From assembly GCF_900108945.1 (NCBI RefSeq), contig NZ_FNYE01000004.1:124001-188000 (forward strand): a stretch of 64,000 nucleotides of DNA, read 5' to 3'. This document shows, one piece after another, positions 1 through 9,204 of the stretch; position 1 is the first letter of the stretch; every line of letters begins with the position of its first letter. The stretch comes from Paraburkholderia diazotrophica (lineage in GTDB: Bacteria; Pseudomonadota; Gammaproteobacteria; Burkholderiales; Burkholderiaceae). The notes below the pieces were generated by a model. It was not told where the DNA came from and searched no databases. It worked only from the letters and a program-made list of their open reading frames with translations. The position numbers and the translations under genes are program-made.

Positions 1-291
1 GTGGCACGGCACACGCTACTCCTCGTGTACGACGCTGCATGACGACCTCCTGGCGAGACGGGTTATTCGGATTGTGCGTGTCGCTGGTCTGCCGCGCGGC
101 TCGATCGAAGCGTGCCGTTATCGTGACGGTTGCATGGCGACGGCGGCCGTCGCGCTGCGCGCCCTCGTGGCGGGGGCTGGTCGTCGATGTCGTAGTTGGG
201 GCAAGTATAGAAGCGTTGCTCGCGATCGCACAGTCACGCGGGCACGCGCAGGTTGTCGCTCACAGCAGTCAAGTCCAACAAAGGAGTCGCC

Positions 292-447
292 ATGAATATC
301 CATGTCACCCTTGGCCCGCTCGTCGCGCTGATCGCCGGCGTTCTGATCCTGATCGTGCCGCGTCTGCTCAACTACATCGTCGCGCTGTATCTGATCATCA
401 TCGGCCTGATCGGGCTGTTCGGCGTCGGCGGCACCGTGCGCTTCTGA
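292..447 (+). CDS. DUF3096 small membrane protein
   Basis: A 51-residue, almost wholly hydrophobic protein. The sequence shows two apposed apolar stretches (about residues 6-22 and 25-45) broken by a short PRLLN turn, so it should form a membrane hairpin. Length and pattern match the DUF3096 family as I know it; no function is established. The ATG at 292 is chosen because AAGGAG lies six bases upstream (281-286); an in-frame start at 253 has no such site. It stands alone, convergent with the next gene. Confidence 0.8.
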   Translation: MNIHVTLGPLVALIAGVLILIVPRLLNYIVALYLIIIGLIGLFGVGGTVRF

Positions 448-606
448 CGCGTGCGTGCAGACACCCATGCGGAACGCTTCGATTCGATCGCTTCGCTTCG
501 ATTCGATTCGGTCCGCTCCGCATGGCGAGCATGCGTGAAGTCCGGCGCATGCAGCGCTGCAAGAGCGCGCGCTGTAGAAAGACTCGCAGCGCAGACGCAG
601 CGCGCA

Positions 607-622
607 TCGACACGCGTGTCGA
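607..622. repeat. 16-bp perfect palindrome in a convergent intergenic gap
   Basis: TCGACACGCGTGTCGA is its own reverse complement. It lies in the 271-bp gap between two convergent genes (448-718), where I see no gene. There is no T-run, so it is not a typical intrinsic terminator. The same gap holds a stretch of repeated GATTCG-like units near 479-512. Confidence 0.4.
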
Positions 623-718
623 CGCACGGACCGCCTGGTGCACGGTCCGGATGCTGGTTGCATGTCATGTGCCGCAGCGCGGCGGCGCGATCGTCGAACG
701 ATGGGCGCTAGCGTGCGG

Positions 719-964
719 TCAACCGTTCGAAAGTTGGTCGAGGCGCCAGCGCCCCTGCAATGACAGCCCACCGACGGCATAATGACCGTCGGCTTCGCTG
801 TGGCGCTTGAAGCAGGCGCGTTCGATCAGAAATGCCGCGGCCGTTTCCATCCCGTTGCGCGTGAGGCCGAGCGTGCGGAAGTCGAGTGGCAGGAGCGAGT
901 CGTCAGGCAGTTCACTCGCGGCGGAGAGAATCGTGATGCAGTCGGATTTCGACGGGTTCAGCAT
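719..964 (-). CDS. Conserved small protein of unknown function
   Basis: An 81-residue soluble protein with no motif I recognise and no signal or membrane segment. The start at 964 is supported by GAGGA about nine bases upstream on the coding strand; a longer frame to 1009 lacks such support. The sequence (for example PLDFRTLGLTRNGMETAAAF) has normal protein-like composition and regular third-position GC, unlike the antisense frames nearby. It is divergent from the GH15 gene, with a 254-bp gap that should hold both promoters. Confidence 0.55.
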   Translation of the reverse strand: MLNPSKSDCITILSAASELPDDSLLPLDFRTLGLTRNGMETAAAFLIERACFKRHSEADGHYAVGGLSLQGRWRLDQLSNG

Positions 965-1218
965 GGCTTTATTTCCTCGAAATCGGCACTGTGCTGCATG
1001 CTGCAACACTGGGCGCCGGTGGGCTGCGATTCGTCAGAAGTCACGTTCGAATCGATTGTAAGCAGCCAATACGCAGATTGCCAATACTCGAAGTGCTCGC
1101 TGGTGTACGAACCAAAACGCATCGCGCGAGTCCGGTAACAACGACGCTCGCGCACCGTCTTGCGCTGTGCGGGAGCGTACTTATTACGCGCTGACCGACC
1201 GCTATAGACCGCCTTATC

Positions 1219-3381
1219 ATGCCTGCACGTATCGAAGACTATGCACTCATCGGCGACGGCCATACGGCCGCGCTGGTTTCCCGCGATGGCTCCGTCGACT
1301 GGCTTTGCTGGCCGCGTTTCGATTCGGGCGCCTGCTTCGCCGCGCTGCTCGGCGCCGACGACAACGGCCGATGGTTGATCGCACCGGCAGCCGACACGGA
1401 TGGCCCCCATTCCACCGATCCCACCCATTCCGCCCGCGACGACACGCATGCTGGCGCGCAACAGCACCAAGAGGAATCGGACGGCGCGGCATCGGACGCG
1501 AGCGCCGAGCCAAAGACGGACGAAAAGCCCGTCCCGAGACCAGCCGGAAAGCCTCCCGCACAAGCAACCGGAAGCGAACGCGACAAATCCCGCGCGAAGG
1601 CGGCGGCACGACACAGGAATGCAGCGGCGCAGCGCAGCCACGACGAGCATCAGGGCGACGACAGCACGCCGCGCCAGCCCGGCTATGCGCGCTCGACGCG
1701 CCGCCGCTATCGCGGCGAAACGCTGATCCTCGAAACCGACTTCGAGACACCGGAAGGCGCCGTCACGCTGATCGACTTCATGCCGCCGGGCAACGGCTGG
1801 TCGGAGATGATCCGCATCGTCGTCGGCAAGCGCGGCACCGTGAAGATGCGCATGGAACTGGTGCTGCGCTTCGACTACGGCTTTTCGATTCCGTGGGTCA
1901 GCCGCCTCACGCACGACAGCGGCATCAAGGCGATCGCCGGCCCTGACACCGTTGCGCTGCGCACGCCCGTCGACCTGCGCGGCGAGAACATGAAAACGGT
2001 CGCCGAGTTCACGGTCTCCGAAGGCGAGCGCGTGCCCTTTTCCCTCACGTACTCGGCGTCGCATCTGCGCGTCCCGCCCGCGCACGATCCGCATACGGCG
2101 CTCGCCCGCACCGAGAACTACTGGCTCGAATGGGCCGCGCGCGGCACCGTCGAGGGCAAATACGCGCCCGCGATCCGCCGCTCGCTGCTGACGCTCAAGG
2201 CGCTCGCCTACGAGCCGACGGGCGGCATCGTCGCCGCGCCGACGACGTCGCTGCCCGAGCGGATAGGCGGCTCGCGCAACTGGGACTACCGCTACTGCTG
2301 GCTGCGCGACGCGACCATCACGCTGCTCGCGATGATGCGCGGCGGCTACTACGACGAAGCGCGCGCATGGCGCTCGTGGCTCGGCCGCGTGATGGCGGGC
2401 TCGCCCGAGCAGCTGCAGATCATGTATGGCCTCGCGGGCGAACGCCGCCTGCCGGAATTCGAACTCGACTGGCTGCCGGGGTATGAGGGCTCGAAACCCG
2501 TGCGCGTGGGCAACAACGCCGTCGGCCAGCTGCAACTCGACGTGTATGGCGAAGTGATGAACGCGCTGCATCTGGCGCGCGTCGGCGGCTTGCAGGCCGA
2601 CGAGACGGCGTGGAACGTACAGTGCGCGATGCTCAGGCACCTGGAAACGATCTGGGAAGAACCCGACGAAGGCATCTGGGAAACGCGCGGCGGCCGTCAG
2701 CAATTCACGTTCTCCAAGGTGATGGCGTGGGTCGCGTTCGATCGTGCGATCAAATCGGCGGAAGCGTTCGATCTGCCGGCGCCGCTCGACCATTGGCGAA
2801 CGATGCGCGCGCGTATACACGCGGATGTCTGCGCGAAAAGCTGGAATCCCGGGCTCAACGCGTTCACGCAGACCTACGGCGGCGACACGCTCGATGCGAG
2901 CGTGCTGCTGATGCCCCTGCTCGGCTTTCTGCGGCCATCGGACCCGCGTGTCGCTGGCACCGTCGACGCGATCGAAAAGCATCTGGTGCACGACGGTCTC
3001 GTGCTGCGCTACCGCACGACGGAAGTCGACGACGGCCTGCCGCCCGGCGAAGGGACGTTCCTCGCCTGTAGCTTCTGGATGGTCGACAACCTGGCGCTGC
3101 TGGGGCGCGTCGCGCAAGCGCGCGAGATGTATGAGCGGCTGATGGCGCTGGCCAACGATGTCGGGCTGCTCGCGGAGGAATACGATCCCGTTTCCGGGCG
3201 GCTTGTAGGTAATTTTCCACAAGGGTTTTCCCATGTGGCCCTCGTTCATACGGGGCTGAACCTGATGAAACACGAGCAAGACATGGCAAGCGCCGCAGGG
3301 CAGCCGCCCCACGACGGACAAGGCCGGGAACCGCCCGCTGGCACGTCAGATGCTGATACGAAATCGTCACCTGTCGTCTAA
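1219..3381 (+). CDS. Glycoside hydrolase family 15 protein (glucoamylase/trehalase-like)
   Basis: A 720-residue protein of the bacterial GH15 type, which hydrolyse alpha-glucosidic bonds (glucoamylase, trehalase or glucodextranase activity; the substrate cannot be read here). An N-terminal beta-sandwich (from IEDYALIGD, VDWLCWPRFDS) is followed by the alpha/alpha barrel: SRNWDYRYCWLRDA, the acid-region motif GNNAVGQLQLDVYGE, and a C-terminal EEYDP with GNFPQGFSH. No signal peptide, so cytoplasmic. Family members are about 600 residues; the excess is a charged, low-complexity insertion at residues 58-157 inside the beta-sandwich, between WLIAP and the RRYRGETLILETDFET strand. It is probably monocistronic. 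Confidence 0.9.
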   Translation: MPARIEDYALIGDGHTAALVSRDGSVDWLCWPRFDSGACFAALLGADDNGRWLIAPAADTDGPHSTDPTHSARDDTHAGAQQHQEESDGAASDASAEPKTDEKPVPRPAGKPPAQATGSERDKSRAKAAARHRNAAAQRSHDEHQGDDSTPRQPGYARSTRRRYRGETLILETDFETPEGAVTLIDFMPPGNGWSEMIRIVVGKRGTVKMRMELVLRFDYGFSIPWVSRLTHDSGIKAIAGPDTVALRTPVDLRGENMKTVAEFTVSEGERVPFSLTYSASHLRVPPAHDPHTALARTENYWLEWAARGTVEGKYAPAIRRSLLTLKALAYEPTGGIVAAPTTSLPERIGGSRNWDYRYCWLRDATITLLAMMRGGYYDEARAWRSWLGRVMAGSPEQLQIMYGLAGERRLPEFELDWLPGYEGSKPVRVGNNAVGQLQLDVYGEVMNALHLARVGGLQADETAWNVQCAMLRHLETIWEEPDEGIWETRGGRQQFTFSKVMAWVAFDRAIKSAEAFDLPAPLDHWRTMRARIHADVCAKSWNPGLNAFTQTYGGDTLDASVLLMPLLGFLRPSDPRVAGTVDAIEKHLVHDGLVLRYRTTEVDDGLPPGEGTFLACSFWMVDNLALLGRVAQAREMYERLMALANDVGLLAEEYDPVSGRLVGNFPQGFSHVALVHTGLNLMKHEQDMASAAGQPPHDGQGREPPAGTSDADTKSSPVV

Positions 3382-3442
3382 AGAAAATTCGCGCTTTGAC
3401 GATGACGTGAATATGACATCCGGTGCGTGCGCTAACGAACTG

Positions 3443-3458
3443 TTGTTGCATTGCACAA
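3443..3458. promoter_or_regulatory. Possible PhaR-type operator upstream of phaZ
   Basis: TTGTTGC, three bases, GCACAA form an imperfect dyad about 155 bp before the phaZ start, next to a TATATC element (3472-3477) that could be a -10. PhaR repressors of PHB-accumulating bacteria bind TGC-rich dyads of this general kind. The match is by eye only. Confidence 0.3.
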
Positions 3459-3611
3459 ATCGTATGCCTTCTATATCATCGAACGAAGCAGACGGCCGAT
3501 AATCGTCGCCATTCGCCACTAACAATTCCACACGTAACCAAAAACGGCCCGCCTCGTCGCCGCGCTTCAAAACACGCTGCCGTGCGCGAACCGCTTAACG
3601 CCGGAGCCTCC

Positions 3612-4892
3612 ATGCTCTATCAATTTCACGAATTCCAGCGGGCACTCCTGAGCCCGCTTACCGCCTGGGCTCAGGCTGCTTCGAAATCGTTTGCGAATCC
3701 GGCCAGTCCGTTCGCCTATGTGCCAGGCGCCACCCGCCTGTCCGCAGGCTACGAACTGCTGTACCGCCTCGGCAAGGATTACGAGAAACCCGAGTTCAAC
3801 CTGCATCAGATCGTCAAGGACGGCCGCAACATTCCGATCGTCGAGCAGACGATCGTCGAGAAGCCGTTCTGCCGCCTGCTGCGCTTCAAGCGCTATTCCG
3901 ACGACAGCGACGCCGTCACGCAACTGAAGGAAGAGCCCGTCGTACTGGTGTGCGCGCCGCTGTCGGGCCACCATTCGACGCTGCTGCGCGATACCGTGCG
4001 CACGCTGCTGCAGGACCACAAGGTGTACATCACGGACTGGATCGACGCGCGCATGGTGCCGCTCGAAGACGGCTCGTTCGATCTGGATACTTACATCGCG
4101 TACATCCAGGAATTCATCCGCCACATCGGCGCGAAGAACCTGCATGTGATCTCCGTGTGCCAGCCGACGGTGCCCGTGCTCGCCGCCATCTCCCTGATGG
4201 CGAGCCGCGGCGAAGACACGCCGCGCACGATGACGATGATGGGCGGCCCGATCGACGCTCGCAAGAGCCCCACGTCCGTCAACTCGCTCGCAACCCAGCA
4301 TTCGTATGAATGGTTCGAGAACAACGTGATCTATAACGTGCCTTCGAACTATCCGGGCTTCGGCCGCAAGGTGTACCCAGGCTTTCTGCAGCATACCGGT
4401 TTTGTCGCGATGAATCCGGAACGTCACGCGGCGTCGCATTGGGACTTCTATCAGAGCCTTCTTCGCGGCGACGAAGAAGATGCCGAAGCACACCGCCGTT
4501 TCTACGACGAATACAACGCGGTACTCGATATGGCCGCCGAGTACTATCTGCAGACAATCAGGGTCGTGTTCCAGGAATTCCGTCTTGCTGAAGGCACATG
4601 GGTCGTGGACGGCGAACCCGTGCGTCCGCAGGACATCAGGAAGACAGCCCTCTTCACGATCGAAGGCGAACTCGACGACATCTCCGGCGACGGCCAGACG
4701 CGTGCAGCACACGACCTGTGCACAGGTATTCCCGAGAAGAACCGCCGCCATTTCACTGCAGAAAAGTGCGGACACTACGGCATTTTCTCGGGCCGCCGCT
4801 GGCGCACGATCATCTATCCGCAGTTGCGCGACTTCATCCTCGAACATGGCGCCAGGAGCACGCGCAGGACGGAGGAGCACGTCGAAGCATGA
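3612..4892 (+). CDS. phaZ: Intracellular poly(3-hydroxybutyrate) depolymerase
   Basis: A 426-residue alpha/beta hydrolase that mobilises stored PHB granules in the cytoplasm; no signal peptide. The catalytic triad can be placed exactly as in Ralstonia (Cupriavidus) PhaZ1: Cys183 in the modified lipase box SVCQPT, Asp355 in GELDDISG and His388 in CGHYGIF. The cysteine nucleophile instead of serine is the hallmark of this intracellular family. The start at 3612 gives the usual length; the longer in-frame extension has no family-like sequence. A strong terminator follows at 4942, and a TetR gene is convergent behind it. Confidence 0.95.
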   Translation: MLYQFHEFQRALLSPLTAWAQAASKSFANPASPFAYVPGATRLSAGYELLYRLGKDYEKPEFNLHQIVKDGRNIPIVEQTIVEKPFCRLLRFKRYSDDSDAVTQLKEEPVVLVCAPLSGHHSTLLRDTVRTLLQDHKVYITDWIDARMVPLEDGSFDLDTYIAYIQEFIRHIGAKNLHVISVCQPTVPVLAAISLMASRGEDTPRTMTMMGGPIDARKSPTSVNSLATQHSYEWFENNVIYNVPSNYPGFGRKVYPGFLQHTGFVAMNPERHAASHWDFYQSLLRGDEEDAEAHRRFYDEYNAVLDMAAEYYLQTIRVVFQEFRLAEGTWVVDGEPVRPQDIRKTALFTIEGELDDISGDGQTRAAHDLCTGIPEKNRRHFTAEKCGHYGIFSGRRWRTIIYPQLRDFILEHGARSTRRTEEHVEA

Positions 4893-4941
4893 CGCGACCG
4901 TTCGCTGCATTCCGCCGATTGGCGGGATGCACGCATATAGC

Positions 4942-4969
4942 AAAACGGCCTCTCACGAGGCCGTTTTTC
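4942..4969. terminator. Bidirectional intrinsic terminator (phaZ / tetR)
   Basis: An 11-bp perfect stem, AAAACGGCCTC / GAGGCCGTTTT, with loop TCAC, followed by T's on the plus strand and preceded by A's. It lies between the convergent phaZ and TetR genes and should serve both. Confidence 0.9.
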
Positions 4970-4982
4970 TTTGGGACGGCGC

Positions 4983-5615
4983 TTAGCGCCGCATCAGATA
5001 CGCGAGCAGGATCTCGGTATTCATCTGAATGACTTCGCTGCGCTCGCCGGCGGCGCTGAAGTCGCGGCCGAGCGTCGCTTCGAGCGTGAAGCGGTTCGAC
5101 ACGATGTAGTAGCCCATGCCCGAGAGCGTCACGTAAAAGCGCAGCGGATCGACGTTGGTGCGAAAGAGCCCCGCGCGCTGTCCGCGCTCGAGAATCGAGC
5201 CCAACGTGGCGACGATCGGCGAAATCATTTCACGAATGCGCGTGGACTTCTGCATATAGCGCGCCTCGTGCAGATTCTCGTTGTTCACGAGTCTCAGCAG
5301 CTCGGGATGGTCGCGATAGTAGTCCCACACGAAGTGCGCAAGACGCGTCACGGCTTCGACAGGCGCAACGCCTGCGAGATCCAGTGTGCGCTCGGCTTCC
5401 GTGAGCGCGCTGAATGCGTGCTCGAGAACGGCCGTGAATAGCTGCTCCTTGCTACCGAAGTAGTAGTAGAGCATGCGTTCGTTGGTCTCCGCGCGGCGGG
5501 CAATCTGGTCGACGCGCGCGCCGAACAATCCACCATTCGCGAACTCTTCGGCCGCCGCGAGCAGAATGCGGCGACGGGTGCCTTCAGGATCTCTTTTGAT
5601 TTTCGGCTGATTCAT
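4983..5615 (-). CDS. TetR/AcrR family transcriptional regulator
   Basis: A 210-residue regulator. Residues about 14-60 form the TetR helix-turn-helix (TRRRILLAAAEEFANGG, then ARVDQIARRAETNERMLYYYFGSKEQLF). The C-terminal ligand domain (NENLHEARYMQKS, then ERGQRAGLFR) resembles the RutR-like TetR_C group. The ligand is not evident. It faces away from rsxB across a 406-bp gap, so its target may be its own promoter or a distant one; the adjacent phaZ is convergent, and a direct link to PHB use is not supported by layout alone. Confidence 0.9.
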   Translation of the reverse strand: MNQPKIKRDPEGTRRRILLAAAEEFANGGLFGARVDQIARRAETNERMLYYYFGSKEQLFTAVLEHAFSALTEAERTLDLAGVAPVEAVTRLAHFVWDYYRDHPELLRLVNNENLHEARYMQKSTRIREMISPIVATLGSILERGQRAGLFRTNVDPLRFYVTLSGMGYYIVSNRFTLEATLGRDFSAAGERSEVIQMNTEILLAYLMRR

Positions 5616-6021
5616 GGTGGCATGTGCTTTGTGAGCCGCGTTATCCGGATCGCCCGCCGTCCTCTTGCATGGCCTTGCAACGGCGGCGCTGCGCGGGCTG
5701 GTTGGTGGAACACCCTCCTGCGGTCATACTAAAAAGCGTTTTGATTATGGCACATGCTTCAGTAATAACAACTGGGGAAATCGGCGATAATGTGCTTTTG
5801 ACCGATTGCCGATTGCACTCGCCGCGACGCTCTCATTTTTGACAACGTAATTGAGAACATTAATGCGGTTCGCGCACGATCTATGCTCACGCATTGTCTG
5901 AATTTCAGCGCGAGCTTCTGAGCTGGATGCGGCCGCACCGTTGAGGTCGCACCCATCGGAGTGAGCGCGTGACAGCGTGACGAGCAATCGGTAACAGCAA
6001 GCCCCACGAAGTCCCCGCGTC
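5616..6021. other. Divergent intergenic region between tetR and rsxB
   Basis: A 406-bp region without a convincing gene. It is more AT-rich around 5735-5870 than the flanking coding DNA and should carry promoters for both genes. No strong operator dyad or riboswitch was recognised. Confidence 0.5.
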
Positions 6022-6924
6022 TTGACCGTGACACATTCCCAAACACTCGCCGACCGCATCGAAGATTTATTGCCGCAGACGCAGTGCACGAAGTGCAGCT
6101 ATCCGGACTGCCGCGCTTACGCCGAAGCGATCGCGGACGGCAAAGCGAACTACAACCAGTGCCCGCCAGGCGGCGCCGAAGGCGTCGCACGGCTTGCCGC
6201 ATTGCTCGGCAAGCCGGTGATCCCCATCAATCCCGAGAACGGCGTCGAGCGAGCGCGCCCTGTCGCATTCATCGACGAGAACCTGTGCATCGGCTGCACG
6301 CTGTGCATGCAGGCGTGTCCCGTCGATGCGATCGTCGGCGCGCCGAAGCAGATGCATACGATAGTCGCCGAACTGTGCACGGGCTGCGATCTGTGCGTGC
6401 CGCCCTGCCCCGTCGATTGCATCGCGATGATTCCTGTTACGGGTGACAAGACGGGCTGGGACGCGTGGACGCAACAACAGGCCGACGCGGCGCGCGCGCG
6501 CCACGACCGTCGCCAGGCGCGCCTCGCCGCAGAACGCGATGCGGCCGAAGCGCGTGCTGCGGCACGGCGCGCGTCGAGTGCAACGGCTGTCGCCGAAGCG
6601 CCAGCGTCGACCGTTGGCTCGCGCCCAACAGAAGCGTCAGCTGCACCGGCGGAAGCCGCCGCCGCGCCAACATCTGCACACGCCCCCACCGACGACGCCG
6701 AAGCAAAAAAACGCGCGATCATCCAGGCCGCGCTCGAACGCGCGCGAAAGAAGAAGGAAGAAAACGCGGCGCATGGTCTAGGGCCGCAGAACACGACGAA
6801 CGTGAGCGCTGAAACGCAGGCGCAGATCGATGAAGTTGAAGCGCGTCGTCGTCGGCTTGGCATTGCGCGGGACAACGCCGAATCGGCACCCAAGCCAGAC
6901 AACGATCAACCTGAAAAGCCCTGA
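6022..6924 (+). CDS. rsxB: RnfB/RsxB-type ferredoxin, electron transport complex subunit B
   Basis: A 300-residue iron-sulfur protein. Residues about 17-50 hold the Fe-S (DUF/4Fe4S) domain [10 protein letters not shown] with a fourth Cys in NYNQCPPGG; residues about 92-140 hold two ferredoxin motifs, [16 protein letters not shown] and [17 protein letters not shown] long Ala/Arg/Lys-rich tail (about 150-300) is low complexity. The usual RnfB N-terminal membrane helix is absent and no other rnf/rsx gene is nearby. The start is TTG at 6022 or GTG at 6028; neither has a good ribosome site. It is followed after nine bases by nth, an arrangement I know from Burkholderia, suggesting electron supply to Fe-S enzymes. 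Confidence 0.85.
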   Translation: MTVTHSQTLADRIEDLLPQTQCTKCSYPDCRAYAEAIADGKANYNQCPPGGAEGVARLAALLGKPVIPINPENGVERARPVAFIDENLCIGCTLCMQACPVDAIVGAPKQMHTIVAELCTGCDLCVPPCPVDCIAMIPVTGDKTGWDAWTQQQADAARARHDRRQARLAAERDAAEARAAARRASSATAVAEAPASTVGSRPTEASAAPAEAAAAPTSAHAPTDDAEAKKRAIIQAALERARKKKEENAAHGLGPQNTTNVSAETQAQIDEVEARRRRLGIARDNAESAPKPDNDQPEKP

Positions 6925-6933
6925 CTTCGCCGA

Positions 6934-7578
6934 ATGAATGCGAACAAACGACGCGCGATCTACGAGACGCTTCAGAGCCTCAACCCGCATCCGACGACAG
7001 AGCTCGAATACTCGACGCCGTTCGAGTTGCTGATTGCCGTGATGTTGTCCGCGCAAGCAACGGACGTATCGGTGAACAAGGCGATGCGCCGGATGTTCCC
7101 CGTCGCCAATACGCCGCAGAAAGTGCTCGACCTGGGCGAAGAAGGCGTCGCCGATTACATCAAGACGATCGGCCTGTATCGCACGAAAGCGAAGAACGTG
7201 ATCGCGACGTGCCGCATCCTGCTCGATCAGTACGGCGGCGAAGTGCCGGAGGACCGCGACGCGCTGGAGAGCCTGCCGGGCGTCGGCCGCAAGACGGCGA
7301 ACGTCATTCTGAATACGGCGTTCGGCCATGCGACGATCGCCGTCGATACGCACATCTTTCGGGTTGCCAATCGAACGGGTCTTGCGCCCGGCAAGGACGT
7401 GCGTGCCGTCGAACTGGCGCTGGAAAAGTTCACACCGGCCGAGTTCAGACACGACGCGCATCATTGGCTGATTCTGCACGGGCGTTATGTGTGCAAGGCG
7501 CGTCGGCCGGAGTGCTGGCACTGCGTGATCGAGCCACTGTGCGAGTTCAAGCAGAAGACGCCGCCGCCCGATCTTTGA
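6934..7578 (+). CDS. nth: Endonuclease III (DNA glycosylase/AP lyase)
   Basis: A 214-residue base-excision repair enzyme that removes oxidised pyrimidines and cleaves AP sites. Seen in the sequence: the helix-hairpin-helix LPGVGRKTANVIL with the catalytic Lys, the catalytic Asp in AVDTHIFRVANR, and the C-terminal [4Fe-4S] signature C-x6-C-x2-C-x5-C starting at VCKARRPECWHC. Length matches the family. It lies nine bases after rsxB and is very likely co-transcribed. Confidence 0.97.
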   Translation: MNANKRRAIYETLQSLNPHPTTELEYSTPFELLIAVMLSAQATDVSVNKAMRRMFPVANTPQKVLDLGEEGVADYIKTIGLYRTKAKNVIATCRILLDQYGGEVPEDRDALESLPGVGRKTANVILNTAFGHATIAVDTHIFRVANRTGLAPGKDVRAVELALEKFTPAEFRHDAHHWLILHGRYVCKARRPECWHCVIEPLCEFKQKTPPPDL

Positions 7579-7775
7579 ACTACTTTCGCCTCTCGCCGCA
7601 AGCGTATTTCGCTGCAACCGCGCCGCGCCCGCCCTGCCTCCCCGGGCCGCCCGTCAGCGGGCAGCATGGTCGCGGCGTAAAATAAGCGTCTGCGTGCGCG
7701 GTCCGTCATCGACGGCCTGCAATGCGCGCGTCGCCGCATCCGGCTCCACTCGCCCTTACCGCCCGAAGTCCATCG

Positions 7776-8210
7776 ATGTTCAATCCCAGCCGCGACGAAG
7801 TCCGCCGTTTTTTCACCGACACCTGGCGCAAGCAGCGCGCGGGTGAAATCCTGACGCCGCTCGAAGCCATCGCCGCCGACTGGATCGTCGAGCACCCCGA
7901 ATATCACGCCGAGCTCGCCGACCCCGACGCCGCATCGGCACAGGACTATTCGCCCGAGCGCGGACAGACCAACCCGTTCCTGCATCTGTCGATGCATCTC
8001 GCCATCAGCGAGCAGCTGTCAATCGATCAGCCGCCCGGCATCCGCGCCGCGCACGACCGTCTCGCCGCGCGCCTCGGCTCGACGCACGACGCGCAGCACG
8101 CGATCATGGAATGCCTCGGCGAAACGATCTGGGAAGCGCAGCGCACGAACACGCCGCCCGATACGGACGCCTATCTGCAACGTATCGAGCGCCGCGCGTC
8201 GCGCGATTGA
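7776..8210 (+). CDS. DUF1841 family protein
   Basis: A 144-residue protein starting MFNPSRDEVRRFF, with the family's central TNPFLHLSMHLAISEQ motif, which has conserved histidines. The family is widespread in beta- and gammaproteobacteria and has no assigned function. The start at 7776 gives the family's usual N-terminus; the earlier in-frame start at 7722 would add a non-conserved stretch. It is followed by a strong terminator at 8276 and sits 197 bp after nth. Confidence 0.85.
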   Translation: MFNPSRDEVRRFFTDTWRKQRAGEILTPLEAIAADWIVEHPEYHAELADPDAASAQDYSPERGQTNPFLHLSMHLAISEQLSIDQPPGIRAAHDRLAARLGSTHDAQHAIMECLGETIWEAQRTNTPPDTDAYLQRIERRASRD

Positions 8211-8275
8211 GCGCCTGAGTCGCACGCGCCGACTCTCGTCTCGTCACGTCACGCGCGACGTCCGTCGCACCAAAG

Positions 8276-8303
8276 CAAACACCCCGCGCATGCGGGGTGT
8301 TTG
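8276..8303. terminator. Bidirectional intrinsic terminator
   Basis: A 12-bp perfect stem, CAAACACCCCGC / GCGGGGTGTTTG, around loop GCAT, between the DUF1841 gene and the convergent cytochrome gene. T/G-rich bases follow on the plus strand. Confidence 0.85.
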
Positions 8304-8338
8304 TGTTTGTCGCGAACCGTCAGCAGATGTCGTGCCGA

Positions 8339-8725
8339 TTACTTCTTCTGCACGAGATCGCCATTCAGCGATTCGATATAGGCCGCGAGATCTTTCATAT
8401 CGTTCTGCGACAGGCTTTGCACCTGCGCCTGCATGATTGCGTTGTTGCGGCCGAGATGCGGATTGCCGTTGCCCATCTGATACTGGCGCAGCGCCCAGTA
8501 GATGTAGTCGGCATGCTGGCCCGCGAGCTTCGGATATTCGGGGCTCACCGGCTTGTTCAGGTTCGGGCCGTGGCAGGCCGCGCAGTTGTGGCTCTCCGCG
8601 AGCACCTTGCCGTTGCCGGCATCCGCCGCGTGCGCCGCATTCGAAGCGACGACGAAACCGGCCAGCGCGAGGGTCGCGCATGCCGCCTTGACCACCGTAT
8701 GAAGTGCGTGTGGGTGCTTCTTCAT
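8339..8725 (-). CDS. Periplasmic class I cytochrome c (c553/c4-like)
   Basis: A 128-residue protein with a Sec signal peptide (about residues 1-33, ending AHAAD), a single haem site CAACH and a downstream Met region around NAIMQAQ. The fold core (KLAGQHADYIYWALRQY, DMKDLAAYIESL) is typical of the small monohaem cytochromes that shuttle electrons to terminal oxidases. It is the second gene of a pair with the next cytochrome, 110 bp apart, both on the minus strand; together the two monohaem domains resemble a split dihaem c4. Confidence 0.9.
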   Translation of the reverse strand: MKKHPHALHTVVKAACATLALAGFVVASNAAHAADAGNGKVLAESHNCAACHGPNLNKPVSPEYPKLAGQHADYIYWALRQYQMGNGNPHLGRNNAIMQAQVQSLSQNDMKDLAAYIESLNGDLVQKK

Positions 8726-8835
8726 GAATTCTCCTGTGTCGACGGGGGCGCTTTAGCGCTTGCTTCCGTCCCATGCAATCTGATTGCGACCCGCGAACCG
8801 GACGAGCAAATGAGCCGCCTTGGTCGGGACGACGA

Positions 8836-9204
8836 TCACTTGTCGGGATTGTTCTTCGAAGAGGAAGTCTGCGATGCGTAGTACGCGGCGATGTCGGCGA
8901 TGTCCTGATCGGACAGCGACGTCGCGACAGCATGCATCGTTTCGAAATGGCGATCGCCCTTCTTGTACGCGTGCAGCGCGTTTTCGAGGTAGGTCTGATT
9001 CTGCCCGCCCAGCATCGGCACCCGGTATACCTCGGGGTACGCCGTACGATAGTCAGGAATACCGTGACAGCCGATACACATCGCGACCTTGCCCTGGCCC
9101 GCCTTGGCATTGCCGATGATATCCGCTGCCTGCACAGTTGACGCTAAGCCCGCGAGCACCGACATCGCTGCGATCACGACATGTTTGCCGACGAATTTGT
9201 TCAT
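8836..9204 (-). CDS. Periplasmic class I cytochrome c
   Basis: A 122-residue secreted cytochrome: signal peptide about residues 1-27 (ending VQAAD), haem site CIGCH, PMLGGQNQTYLENAL core and a C-terminal IADIAAYYAS helix. The start at 9204 is chosen because it opens directly on the signal peptide and has AGAAG upstream; the frame extends further but the extension is not protein-like. It is the first gene of the two-cytochrome unit. Confidence 0.9.
   Translation of the reverse strand: MNKFVGKHVVIAAMSVLAGLASTVQAADIIGNAKAGQGKVAMCIGCHGIPDYRTAYPEVYRVPMLGGQNQTYLENALHAYKKGDRHFETMHAVATSLSDQDIADIAAYYASQTSSSKNNPDK

Noticed and set aside
958..3321. A 787-codon minus-strand open frame opposite the GH15 gene
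   Set aside because: It is antisense to a clear GH15 enzyme, is Arg/His/Ala-rich and has no domain; a GC-rich shadow.
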